Positions 38,999 to 49,971 of a stretch of DNA of 64,000 bases are shown here, one piece after another (position 1 is the first letter of the stretch; each line of letters starts with the position of its first letter). This stretch comes from Fonticula-like sp. SCN 57-25 (lineage: Eukaryota > Nucleariida > Rotosphaerida): assembly GCA_001724245.1 (NCBI GenBank), contig MEDX01000015.1, positions 1 to 64,000 on the forward strand, read 5' to 3'. The translations under genes were made by a program, and so were the position numbers. Below the pieces are notes generated by a model. That model was given only the letters and a program-made list of their open reading frames with translations. It made no database searches and was not told the origin of the DNA.

Positions 38999-40952
38999 TT
39001 ACAGCTCGTCGTGGCCGTGGCCGTGCGCCTTTTCGCCGGCCTGCTCGCCGTCCTCCTCCTCCTCGACCTCGGCCTCGGCCTCCTGCACGGTCTCGCGGCA
39101 CACGATGGGCGTGGCGACCTTGAAGGTGTACTCGCAGCGCGCGGGCTCCTCGGCGGAGAGGAGCTCGGTGGAGGCGCCGCAGACAAACTCGACGCGCGTG
39201 AGGCGGTCGGGTCCCTGCCAGCACTTGAGGCCGTCCTTGTAAATCTGCTCGTTAAACGAGTCGCCGTCCCACTCGCCCCAGCGGCCGAGCAGCGTCGTCG
39301 CACCGCCCTTCTTGGCCTTTTGCTCGGTCTTGTCAAAGAAGCACACCTCGTACGTGTACTCGACAGTGTCGAGCGTGGCGCACTCGCCGTGCAGCGCGAA
39401 AAAGGCGTCCGACGGGCCGTACGGCGTTGACAGAATCTTTTCAAGGCTGGTAATCTCATTGTCAACGTCGCGCTTGGCGTCCTTGGCGCTGTCGAGCGAG
39501 GCGCGGGCGGACTGCGCGGCTGCAAAAGATGTGTCAGCAACGACACAAAACTCAAGAGAGAAAGAACAAGGACAGGCCTACCTGTCGGGGGGACATAGCC
39601 AAAGAACGAATAGAGACGACCCGTGACCGCTGACCACGTCTTTTTCATAACTAATCACCCAAGAAACACAAAGGAAAAGGTCAATACACCAATAAAACAC
39701 TGTGGAAACGGGCCCCAAATAATATAGCCAAATCCTCTTCCCCTACCTCTTCCCGTATCATCCCATAATATTCCATTGGCGTACCACTGACGACCTCCTC
39801 GGGGTAGGCCGACGGCGTGCCGTCGTCGTCGACGAGGAACTCGCCGTCCTTGCTTCCGTCCTCGAACGCGTTCACGGCGAGCGTGATTTCGTTGACAATA
39901 CCCTCGAGCTCGCTCGAGACGGTACGGCCGGCCTCTGAGCCGTCCTTGAGCTGCGTGGCGGTGCGGCCGAGCTTGGACGCGGACACCTCGATGGACTCGT
40001 GGAACGGATGGCGGGCGGCGCGCAGGGCGTCGCGCACCTCCTCAATGTCGCCGAGCGTCGCCTTGCTCTCGGCGGCCTCGCGGAGAATGTCAATGATGGG
40101 GTCGAGCTTGGAGGCGGCGAGCTCGGCGGCGTCGAGCAGCGCCTTGTGGACCGGCGAGTCGCGGCGGAGCGCCTCGTACTCTTCAAGCGCAATCTTCTCG
40201 GCCTTGGTGGCAGCGTCGGCGCGATCAGTAAGGCTGGCAACCTTGGCATCAAGCTCGGGGAGCTGGGCGCGGAGCGAGTCGAGGCGCGCGCGCTTCTCGG
40301 CGAGGCGGGTCGAGGCAAAGTCAACAAGGGCGGCGCGCGACTCGAGGCCAGCGCGCGTGACGCGATCACGCTCCTCCTGCTCCGCGCGGAGCGCAGCACC
40401 CTCGGCCTCGCACGTGTTCTCGCAGGTGAGCAGACCGCTGTTCTCGTCGGAGCCGTCGCAGCAGTCGCAGACAAGGTCATCAACGCGGTTCGACGGGATG
40501 CGCTTGCTGACAGAGCCCTTGTTCACGCAAAAGAAGGTGCCAGCGGGGCACGCCGAGGTTCCGGGCTCATCAGAGCCGTCAGTGCACTCGCAGAAATCAT
40601 CGTTCACGCTCATAAAGTGAACAGCGCCGCGGCCATCAAGGCACCGGAACTCGCCTTCAGGGCCAGGGACATAAAGGTGCTTGTCTAAAAAAAGCGCATG
40701 AGCACAACAGAAACAAACTAAGGCGGCAAGAAGGAAAAAGGACACAGTAGCTCAAAAAAAAGTAATGTACGCACCCTTGGGGTCAATACCGAAAACTTCA
40801 AAAGGCGCGCCCTGGCCGTCCATGTCGTCGGGCGACATGGAGAACGTTTGCGTCTGCACCTCCTGCCCCTCCTGCCCCTCCTGCGCAACGGCAACAACCG
40901 CCAAAGCGGCGACCGCCACAAGCAGCAGCAAACGCATTACCTTGCGTGCCAT
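38999..40952 (-). CDS. PRKCSH: Glucosidase II beta subunit (PRKCSH/GTB1), HDEL-ending
   Basis: Four exons (40775-40952, 39747-40684, 39582-39639, 38999-39519) give 564 aa. It has a signal peptide, then two LDLa-like modules (FCECTDGSDEPGTSAC, VCDCCDGSDENSG), a long coiled coil, and a C-terminal MRH lectin domain (HGECATLDTVEYTYEVCFF, LGRWGEWDG, KCWQGPDRLTRVEFVCG, CEYTFKVATP). It ends GHGHDEL, an ER retention signal. The subunit holds glucosidase II alpha in the ER and binds mannose on N-glycans. The start of exon 3 is uncertain: the strong acceptor at 39651 would be out of frame, so I used the AAG at 39640-39642. Confidence 0.9.
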
Positions 40953-41297
40953 CCCCGTCTCACTTGAAACTACAACCAAAACCCTCTCTTTCCGTAGCTC
41001 CTGGCAGGATCGCCGACGCTACAGGCAAAAGAAAGGAGAGGAGGGACACACAACAAAAGCACAAGAACGTCTGATATTCCCACCATATCCTTTGTTATTT
41101 TCACCATAACAGTTTTGCGTGTGTCATCGTTTGCCCTGCAGCTCAGCGCTGCTGCTGGCCGGGGATTCACGGAAGCGTCTCGCCACCGGCCGAGTGCGGC
41201 GACGCGCGCGTTGGTGCGGCAAGGTGGACTACGCCTTGTTGAAAAGGTATATTTTCACGCGGCTGCTTCTTTGACGATTTAAACCACGATTCGAGCG
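40953..41297. other. Divergent spacer between PRKCSH and LYR genes
   Basis: No coding exon seen. It contains CCCACCATATCC (about 41079-41090), resembling the CCACCATATC repeat found beyond the other end of PRKCSH. Confidence 0.5.
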
Positions 41298-41543
41298 ATG
41301 GCTGATGCGCGGTCGGCATTCCGTGCGGCTCTGCGTGTTGCGCGGCAATTTCCGAATGAGCGGTACCGGCCAAAGATGCGCGAGATGGTTCGCGAACTAT
41401 TTGAGGTGCGGCGAGAAGAGACGAATGCGGCGCCTCTGATTGCGCGTGCGCGGCGTGTCACCGCGGCGGTGCGTGTCTTTGGGTTCGCCGATCGCGCCCT
41501 CATCGCAAAGCTGCTGGAGCACGTGAAAGGCAAGGCAAAGTAG
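41298..41543 (+). CDS. LYR-motif (Complex1_LYR-like) mitochondrial protein
   Basis: Intronless, 81 aa, basic. AFRAALRVARQFPNERYRPKM fits the LYR-family start (L/F-Y/R-R..LR.A..FP...), although the Tyr of LYR is not kept. A second helix (REMVRELFEVRREETNAAPL) carries the conserved Phe, followed by a third helix. LYRM proteins bind acyl carrier protein and take part in iron-sulfur cluster or respiratory-complex assembly. Which paralogue it is cannot be said. Confidence 0.72.
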   Translation: MADARSAFRAALRVARQFPNERYRPKMREMVRELFEVRREETNAAPLIARARRVTAAVRVFGFADRALIAKLLEHVKGKAK

Positions 41544-41665
41544 CGGCCAAGGCATTCAACAAATGTATATTAATTAGCTTCAGTGTATATAGTCTAATTC
41601 TCAAATACTGGCAATGACATACTCTACTTTCCGTGTATGGATGATGCTGCAAAAAGCTCGCACAG

Positions 41666-43098
41666 TTAAGCTGATTCGTCGATGCGCGCGGGCTCGTCCA
41701 CGTCGTAGTGCACATTGGGCTCGAGCGGCTCGCTGGGGAGCTCCTCCATGGGCATCTCCAACGACGCCCCCGAGCGCTTCGTCCTGCGCCTCTCGACGTA
41801 CAAGACGATGCCTGCAGTGATCAGACCGACGGCCACCAGGATGGCAAGGAGGATACCGGCGACGGCGCCGCTGCACAGCACTGGTCAGGAATGCACACCG
41901 ACCGCGGGCCAGGCTACGCACCCAGAGAGGCCAAACACCCACGGCGTCGTCGGCTTGTCCTCGCGGTACACGACGACGACGTCCCAGCCGAAAGCGCTAA
42001 CGGGCGCGTCCTCGATCATGTTGGCGACCTTGTACCACGGCATGTGGTCGACGCGGAAGCACACGCGAGTGACATCCCTGTGCGCACAAATTAGCGACCA
42101 AAAAGAGTCCATTGCCCGCGCGTACTGTCCCTCAAAGGGCTCCGCCTCCGTGACGTTGAGGATCGTGACGTCCGACTCGGCGATGCCCGAGACCGAAGCG
42201 ACGCGGCTGACAAACAAGAGGTTCATCTGGCTGTTCCAGCTGGAGAACGGCTGGACGATCTCGGCGCAGATTGTCGGCGGGATGGTCGGCGGCGCGTCAA
42301 AGGACGGCGTGGACGAGCCGCGCGCCACCATGTTGCAGAGCGCAACTGCATCAGACACGGTTCCCGTGCAGTTGGTGCAGGTGATCCGGAGGTAGTAGTA
42401 GGCGGGGTGAGTCATGTTGGCCGGCGTGCCCGTCGCCACGTGCAGCCTGGACCCGGCCGACCACATCGGCTCGGGCGCAGCGTCAAAACCGGAAATCTCG
42501 CGCATCAGCAGCATCTCGCTCGCCGGCTCGCTCGCCAGCTCGTCTAGGGCAGCCTACGTCAGCAAAAAAAGGCCCAGTAAAACAGCACGAAAAGAGACGC
42601 ACTTGTTCCCAGGACGGACAGCGAGACGGAGCCCGGCTGGTCGTTAAAGAAGTAATACTGGAGGCTGAGGCGCGTGAACGACACGGCGGGGTCGGCGAGC
42701 ACCCTGACGATGACGGTCCCGTTGCCGTTCCACAGGGGATCCCAGCGGACGGCCATGCAGACCTGGTCGGCAATGTTGGTCGCGTATACGCCGGCAAGGT
42801 CGCTCGACGTCGGGAGAGCAGCAATGACGCCGCGCGAGTAAATCTGGTCCTCGCACTCGCTCGCCATCAGCGGGCAGCTGCCGGCCATCTCATCGCCAAA
42901 CCCGTAAAAGCCGACGCGTGACGTGCTCCCCGCACCGTCAACGACGAGGGACGGGTCGGCGATCAGCCACGCAGTCGCCGCGAAATCATTGGGCAGAACG
43001 GGAAAGTCGTTCAGCTTTTGCGTCAACACAAGCGACGCCTGCGTGCCGCACACGGCCGCCGCCACAAGCAATACCGCCACCGCCACAGCGCGCGCCAT
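41666..43098 (-). CDS. Type I membrane protein with large ectodomain, unknown
   Basis: Three exons (42603-43098, 41922-42543, 41666-41870; introns starting GTGCGT) give 440 aa. There is a signal peptide (ARAVAVAVLLVAAAVCGTQA), a Cys-containing ectodomain of about 350 residues with N-glycosylation sites (NGT, NMT, NCT, NVT), one TM segment (GAVAGILLAILVAVGLITAG) directly after a spliced Gly-Gly, and a 45-residue cytosolic tail rich in Glu/Pro. No known domain is recognised. Receptor- or adhesion-like by topology only. It is divergent from the Notch-like receptor gene. Confidence 0.82.
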
Positions 43099-43537
43099 CT
43101 CGTCGACTTGGCCTACACGGTTGTGACAGCCCTGTAGCAGCCACCCACTTGCAGATCAGAGCATTTTCCCTAGATAGGCCGACGGACACCCGCGACCAAA
43201 GCCTCGACCCCCGCCCACCCGCACATCCCGAGACGACCCGCGAGAGGCCTACCGGTTGCTCGAGGTGCACTATTGAGCTCGAGCCGGCGCCGGTTCTCGG
43301 ACTCCATTGGAAAAAGGGGAGGATCTGTGGCTGGACTGCGACACCCTTTGTTGTTTTTCGCGTTTTATTTAGTTTTGCGTGATCGGCGCTTTTTTCGACC
43401 GCGATTTTGGCATCGCAGATTACAAAGGACTTTATCTTTGCTTTGGCGTGTCGCGTTTACTCGGCCCGCTTTGCTTGTTGTGAGGAAAGGTGTGCTTCTT
43501 AGACTATTAAAGCGCCGCGCGCGCCAGCCTTGGTCCC
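43099..43537. other. Divergent promoter of two membrane-protein genes
   Basis: No coding exon. It separates the type I protein (minus) from the Notch-like gene (plus), so the two surface proteins may share control. A GC-rich palindrome, CCGGCGCCGG, lies near 43284. Confidence 0.5.
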
Positions 43538-46500
43538 ATGAAGAAGGGAATCGTCATATGGCTGCTTCTGGCCGCCGTCTTGGCGGGGGCCACAACCGCG
43601 CATAGTACGTCGACGTACCTTTCCGCCTGTCACTAACGTGTGGCGCATCTGTAGGCTCGAGGATACGTGTTATTGCGTCGGAAAGTGATATTTCATGCGA
43701 CGCAATGATTGTCGCCGAGACGGAGCACGGGATTCCCGCGGTACGCGCCTATCGATCTGCGCCCGCCATGCTCTGCATCTGACGCTGCGATCTCTTGCTT
43801 TCCGCAGGATTCGCGACCTATGACGTCGTTGACGCTGGACTATCTGGAAGACTGCATTTCAGCGCGGTCGTTCGTCGGCAGCCTCGTTGTTGTGACGCCC
43901 AATCCGTACGCCATCTATTGCCCTCTCGACCGCGTCTGACGCCCCACTCGCGATAGAAATTGCCCGCTCTTTTTTCAGCTAAATAATATTGTGGGCGCGG
44001 CGGCGATTGTAGTGATTCGTGAAGAAGTTGATCTTGTATTATGGCCCGCGGAGCCGCTCGCGATCCCCGTGTTTGCAGGCCCGCCCTCGTCATGGTGCGC
44101 GCGCCCTCTCGCCTTTTCCCTCCCCCCGCCAACGCCCTTTTTGTTGCTAGTCTTTTACTTTTAGCGCGCTCCCAACAGCGCGTCGTCCTGCGCCTCGATG
44201 GCGGCTGCAGCCAATCGTGCGCGATGCGGATCGGCGACGGCCAGTGCGATCCCGAGTGCAACACTGCCACGTGCGTGTACGACGGCGGCGACTGCTGCGC
44301 GACCACCTGCCAGGGTCTCTGCTGCGACGCGCCCGACGCGTCCACGTGCCTGTACGACCCGCTTGGCGCGGTATCTGGCGTGGACGACTGGGCGCACGGC
44401 GCCTGGGTGGACGGCGAAGCCTCGCCTTCCCTGGCCGGCGCCCCCGGCGTTCTCCTCGACTCGCACGTGTGCATTGAGGCCGGCCAGCAGCTGGAGGTGC
44501 GCTTCCGCCCGGGCACGTACAATTCGGTGACGCTCGTCCTCTCGCCGCGGTCCCTGAACGCCTTCGTGTTCATTGGCGGCTTCGACCCCGAGTCGCTCGG
44601 CTGGGGAATGATCAGCGCCGACGAAACGGTCGCGACCGTCAGCCTTATTGTCCCGTTTGTGAGCGACGCCGACGGCGCGCCGATGCAAATCTACGTCCCG
44701 TATGCGATGAACGCGCCCGTCTGCTTTGACTCTGTCGGCGTTTCTGGCACCGTCTATGCCGCCGCCGACCTCCCCGCCGTGTGGGACTTGGGCGGCAACC
44801 AGTACTCGAACCTGCTGGACGCCGACCACCGTGGCGCGCTGCTCACTTTCCCGCCGCTGCCCGCCGCGGGTGACGACGGCGAGTCCGAGTGCGTGCCGGG
44901 CGACGTGCCGCTTCACCCTGCCTGCGCGGCGGTGCTCGGCGATGATTGGCCGGTGCGCGCCGGCGTCGACGCCAAGGACGCCGCAAGGGCCGTCGACGCG
45001 TACATTGAGCGCGGGCGCGGCGCTTTCCTCGCGCAGGCGGCGTCGGAAGAGTGCCTCGCGCTGAGCCTGCGCGTCGTGTGCGAGCTGTCGTTCCCAACAT
45101 GTGACGTGCCGTGGATTTTGTCGGAGGTTGCTGCAAAGGTGTGCGACGAGGCGCTGACAAAGTGCGGGTTGGGCTTGGCGCGTGATCTCTTTGGCTGCGG
45201 AATGCCCGTTTGCGGTCAGCGCGCAATGTCATCGGAACCGATGCCGACGCTCATCCCTATCGACTTGCCCGATTTGCCTACGGAAGCGCCAACAGAACTG
45301 CCAACGATAGCACCTACTGAGGCACCTACGGAATTGCCGACGGTAGCACCTACTGAACTGCCAACGGTTGCACCTACTGAGGCGCCTACTGAGGCGCCAA
45401 CCGAGCCGCCGACTGCTGCACCGACTGAGCTCCCTACTGAGGCTCCGACTGCTGCACCGACTGAAGCGCCTACTGCTGCGCCTACTGACGCACCAACAGC
45501 CGCACCAACTGAGGCTCCGACTGAAGCACCTACAACTGCTCCGACCGAGTCACCTACAACTGCTCCGACCGAGTCACCTACAAGTGCTCCGACGACTGCT
45601 CCGACCGAGTCACCTACAAGTGCTCCGACGACTGCTCCGACCGAGTCACCTACAAGTGCTCCGACGACTGCTCAAGTGCTCCGACTGAGGCACCGACGAT
45701 TGTGCCACCTTCTGCGACTGCCGTGCCGTCGCCCACTTCGTCGGTCAAGCCGTCGTACAAGCCGTCATCCAGGCCGTCGACCAGTCCCCGCCCGACGTTC
45801 CGCCCTCCCCTTCCGACGCTCGTGCCATCGCCGCGCCCGAGCCTGACGCCGCGCCCGCCGATTGTCGACATTCACGATACGGACCCGCCGATTGACGAGG
45901 ACGAAACCGACGCCGATACGTCGTTTGGCCTCAGCGGGACGTCCATGGCGGTCGTCGCGGCGGTCGGCTCGGTCGTGGCGATCGCGCTGATCGCCTCTGG
46001 CGGCTACTACTGCGTCATCACGATTGGGCCGGCGGGCAAGAAGCGCCCGCCGCCGTCGGACGAGGAGCGGATGACTATGGCGGGCGAGCCCGTCGAGCTC
46101 ACGATCGTGGCAAAGTCGGACGCGCCGGGCGGCAGTGACGGCGACATTGGCGGTCGCGCTTCGCACGTGATGCTGATGACGAGCGTCGCGCAAGGTCCGA
46201 TTGGCTCCGACACGTACCTTGCTGCCGTCAAGCAGCTTGTGAGCGCGCGCGGCCGCGACGTGCTCGCTGCGCTCGACGCGAACGGCTTTAATGTTCTGCA
46301 CTATGCCGCGGCGCGCGGCCACCGCGACGCAATTCAATACTTTGCCGACCTCGGATTGGACATTGACGTGCGCGACGCCAAAGGTAACACACCGCTCGCG
46401 TGGGCTTCCCGCGGCGGACAAGTCGCGTGCGCACAGTTTTTCATTGCGCACGGCGCCGACGTGAATGCCGCCAACACGACCCGCGAGACGCCGCTGCTGT

Positions 46501-48287
46501 TCGCCGCGCGCGCCGACAGCGTCGAAATTGTTGCGATGCTGTGCGACGCGGGCGCCGACGTGAATGCTGCTGACGCGGACGGGACGACGACGCTGCATCT
46601 GTGTGTGGCGTCGGCGGCGGCAGAGCACCTTGTCGCGCTCGTGTGCGCGCGCGGCGCTGCTGTGGACGCGCGCGACCATCTCGGCGACACGCCGCTGATC
46701 CGCGCGGTAAAATGTGCTTCGCCGTCTGTGATTAGTGCGCTGCTTCAGCGCGAGGCGAATGTTCGCATCTGCGACGCGCAGGGCGAGTCTGCCGTGCACT
46801 GGGCGGCGATGCTCGGCCGCTGCGACGCGCTCGACGCTCTTTCGCCGACGCGCGAGGAAGTTAATTTGACCAATGCGCGCGGCGAGACGCCCTACTACCT
46901 TGCGTGCCGCGAAGGCCACGAGGCGATGGCGACTGCGCTGCTGGCGCGCCACGCCGACGCGCTCGCCGTCGACGCGCAGAGCCGCACCGTCCCGTGCGTC
47001 GCCACAATGCAGTGCAAGAAGAAAAGGGCGGCGTCGGGCGAGTCTGACGCGGCGCCCGCGCCGTCGCCGTCGTCGTCGTCTCTTTCATTTTTGCTGTCGA
47101 CGGCGGCGCTCGTGAACCCGTACTGGACGGCCATCGAGCGCGTCGTCGCGCAGTGCGGCCTTGACTGCCTCTTTATGGTCGACGTGCAGCGCCGCACTTT
47201 TCTGCACCACGCGGCGGCGCACGGCGACACGGTGACTGTCGCGCGCCTGCTCGCCGCCGCCTCCCAACTTCAGCCGAACAGCGCCGCACTTGCGCGCCTC
47301 GCCAAGCGGCGCCGCGGCGACGACGAGCCTGACTCTTCTTCGTCTGCGGCGGCGGCGCTCATGTCGCTTGCCGACGCCGCAGGCGACACTGCCCTTTTGC
47401 TTGCCGCTCGCTACGGCCACGCTGCCGTTGTGCGTTACCTTCTTGAAGCCGGCGACAACTGGAATGTGCGCGGCGGCGGTCAGGAAAGCGCGCTCGGCGA
47501 GGCGTGCCGCGGCGGCCACGAAGCCGCTGCGCGCGTTCTTCTCCTGCACGGCACCGCCGACGTGAATGCGCGCGACGCGCACGGCACGACGCCGCTTATG
47601 AGCGCCGTCGCGTGCGGCTCCGCTGCCCTTGTCGAGCTTCTCATCAGCGAGTCCGCCGACGTGAACCGCCGCGACGCCCAGGGCTCCACTGCGCTCATGT
47701 GCGCCGCGCGCTACCTCGAATGCCGCGTCATGTCGCCGCGCGACGGCTGCGAGACGGTCGAGATGCTGTTGAGAGCTGGCGCCGACGTTCAGGCGCGCGA
47801 CGACCGCGGCATGACTCCGCTCCACTGGGCCGCCGCCACCGGCAACACGCGCGCGTGCATGTCGCTCGTGCGCGCCGCGGGCGTTGACCTCGACGCGACC
47901 AACGCCAAGGGCCATACTGCCTTTATGCTAGCGCGCGCCGAGGGCCACGAGGCCGTCGCCGACATGCTCGCGAGGGCCGGCGCCGACCAGGCGTCCGACC
48001 CCGCCGACCTCGAGCCAAAGTGCAGCGGCGTCGCGGCCAAGCGCGTCGCCAAGGCGGCCAAGCGTGCGTCCGGCGGCGCGAGCAAGGCGGCCAATCACAG
48101 CCCGTCTGCGTCGTCGAGCGGCAGCGGAAATGTCAGCAGCGACGCCGACTCGCCGGTCCAGTTCAAGGTCGAGGCGTCGGCGTACCTTTCGCCGACGGAG
48201 CTCGACGACGGCGGAAAGCACCCGCGCATGCTCGGCGCGCCGATGCACGCAATCAAGCAAAGCACGTCGCCATTACCGCACTACTGA
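43538..48287 (+). CDS. Notch-like receptor: PA-like, LNR, Frizzled-CRD-like, Pro/Thr stalk, TM, ankyrin repeats (frameshifted in stalk)
   Basis: Exons 43538-43604, 43655-43740, 43808-43933, 43979-44094 and 44151-48287; about 1,510 aa allowing for one frame change. In order: signal peptide (KKGIVIWLLLAAVLAGATTA); a PA-like domain (SLVVVTPNPYAIYCPLDR, LNNIVGAAAIVVIREEVD); one LNR (CSQSC, IGDGQCDPECNTATCVYDGGDCC); a beta-rich spacer; a roughly ten-Cys region like a Frizzled CRD (coded by about 44881-45220); a TEAPT-type stalk (45250-45720); one TM segment (TSMAVVAAVGSVVAIALIAS); and about 13 ankyrin repeats (46220-47990) with a Ser/Lys tail. The frame changes near 45676, where a 36-bp stalk repeat unit lacks 16 bp. 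This is either a sequencing/assembly error or a real break. The halves fit as one gene because no ATG or promoter precedes the second. Confidence 0.82.
45541..45690 (+). repeat. Coding minisatellite (36-bp units) in receptor stalk
   Basis: Three near-perfect 36-bp copies beginning GCTCCGACCGAGTCACC follow an irregular TEAPT-coding tract. The last copy is truncated by 16 bp, which changes frame. Confidence 0.8.
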
Positions 48288-48520
48288 TGCAATCTGCAAA
48301 CTGAATCTGCAACTGAATCTGCAGGGAATCTGTGTCTGTACAACTATACCTTTTCAAGCTTTTTCCACTTTAGGTGTCTTTTCGTGCGTTGTAAAATGCC
48401 TTTTTTTCATTATGCGGTCGCGAAAATGGTTTTCTTTTCGCGCCCTCTGCCCCGAATGCTGTACCATTGTTACCGATGTATTAGAATATTATTCACATTT
48501 CACGACACTTTTTGCCATAT

Positions 48521-49186
48521 CTAGTCCTTCTTTTCCTGCTCGATGGCCTGCCACTCGTGCACTGGCCTGAAGCTCGCGAGCAGCCCGATCTTGTCATTGT
48601 CGGCATTGGGAAAGAGCGACCACGCGTGCGTCTTGTAGACCGCCTTTGTGGCGTAGTACGCGACGGGCCGCACGATAAACATGACCAAGAGAATTAAGAG
48701 CGCGAGCGCGAGCAGGACGTACATGAGCCCCGTGCGCGCCGCCTGCGGCCAGAACGGCATCAGCAGCCCGGCGAGCACGATCGCGACAATGCCGCCGAGC
48801 AGCGCCCACCGGCGGCGCACAGAGCCCTCGTAGTACCACACAAAGTTGTCGCCGGCGGCGAGCTGCGCGCCGTCCTGCCGCGAAAGGTACGCGCGGCGCG
48901 TCACAGATGCGGGCTGGCCATCGTGCGCGGGATGATGCACAGTGTCCACATGGAGAGCGACGCGGCCGATCAGGCCGTCGCGCAGCATCGACTGCAGCAC
49001 AGAACGAGCAGAGTGCGCGTCGCGGCGCTTCAGATGCGCCGACACGGCCGCGGGGGCATCGGCCGACGTCAGCCACGATACGGCGGCATCGACGGAAGAG
49101 TAAAAGTAGCGGCGGCCATTCAGAATGCCCATCTCGCGAGGGACGCCGGCGTGAAGAAGACCAGCAAGGGCTTCAAGCTCGCTCAT
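48521..49186 (-). CDS. SEC62: SEC62, post-translational protein translocation subunit
   Basis: Intronless, 221 aa. The N-terminal cytosolic winged-helix-like part (GILNGRRYFYSSVDAAVSWL, VLQSMLRDGLIGRV) leads to the conserved DNFVWYYEGSVRRRWALLGG, two TM segments (IVAIVLAGLLMPFWP, MYVLLALALLILLVMFIVRP) and a short aromatic tail. SEC62 pairs with SEC63 at the Sec61 channel in the ER. The tail is shorter than in animals. Confidence 0.92.
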   Translation of the reverse strand: MSELEALAGLLHAGVPREMGILNGRRYFYSSVDAAVSWLTSADAPAAVSAHLKRRDAHSARSVLQSMLRDGLIGRVALHVDTVHHPAHDGQPASVTRRAYLSRQDGAQLAAGDNFVWYYEGSVRRRWALLGGIVAIVLAGLLMPFWPQAARTGLMYVLLALALLILLVMFIVRPVAYYATKAVYKTHAWSLFPNADNDKIGLLASFRPVHEWQAIEQEKKD

Positions 49187-49302
49187 GGCGCGGAAAGAAA
49201 GAAAAAAGGCTGTTAAAACTGAAAACTAGAGATGCCGCTGCAAGGATGCAGGCAAGATGCGGCGCAGAACAAAAAGGTGCAAACTGAAACTAGTTTGCAC
49301 AC

Positions 49303-49971
49303 TCAATGGAGGGTGTTGGTGTCGTTGGCGAGCGAGGGCGTCTGGATGCGCTCGTCGGGGAGGCCGGCGCGCTTCAGAATGACCTGATCGAGAGACCACT
49401 CCTGGTCGCGACGGTGCGCCTTGACGGTAACGTCGCCGCGATCACGCGAGCCGGTCAACGAAAACTCGAGATCGGCAACGCCCTAGTAGGGACACGTCAG
49501 CCGCAGACAAAAGGGAAAGTGGAAAGTGGAAAGTGGGAGCATTAGAGAGGAGAGGGAAAGAAAAGATAAAGAAATGTAAAACTGGCCGCATGCCACATGG
49601 CTGGTTATACAATCACATGACGTATGCATGGCTCCGATGCGTGGCTCCGATGCACGGAACCGCATGGAATCGTGCATGGACGGTGCATTTCTCCAACAGC
49701 GTGTTGCAAGCCATTACCCGCGCACATGCCTCGCTTCCCTCCCTGCACTGCCACCAGCACGCACCTTGAACTGGTTGATTGATCCCTTGAACCACGCACC
49801 GGGCTCGAGATCGTCACCGAGAGCGGCGGTCACCTGCGGGGTGTTGCGGAGCGTAAAGATCAAGTCGCGCACAAACGGAGAGCTCTTCTTCTGGTAGTTG
49901 GTCGTAAGTGCAATAGAGGTTGCCCAAATGCCAATGCCAGTCGCTCCTAGTAGCAGAGTACGAGGGTTCAT
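49303..49971 (-). CDS. COA1/TIM21-like mitochondrial inner-membrane protein
   Basis: Two exons (49765-49971, 49303-49482) with a long 282-nt intron starting GTGCGT; 128 aa. One N-terminal TM segment (TLLLGATGIGIWATSIALTT) is followed by a TIM21/COA1-like fold: SPFVRDLIFTLRNTPQVTAALGD, GAWFKGSINQFKG, ADLEFSLTGSRDRGDVTVKAHR and WSLDQVILK. COA1 helps early cytochrome oxidase (and complex I) assembly. The ATG at 49971 is chosen because the upstream frame has no other ATG. Confidence 0.82.

Noticed and set aside
45676-45690. A 14-nt intron (GTGCTCCGACTGAG) that would restore the receptor frame
   Set aside because: It is far too short to be spliced; a deletion in the tandem repeat explains the frame change better.
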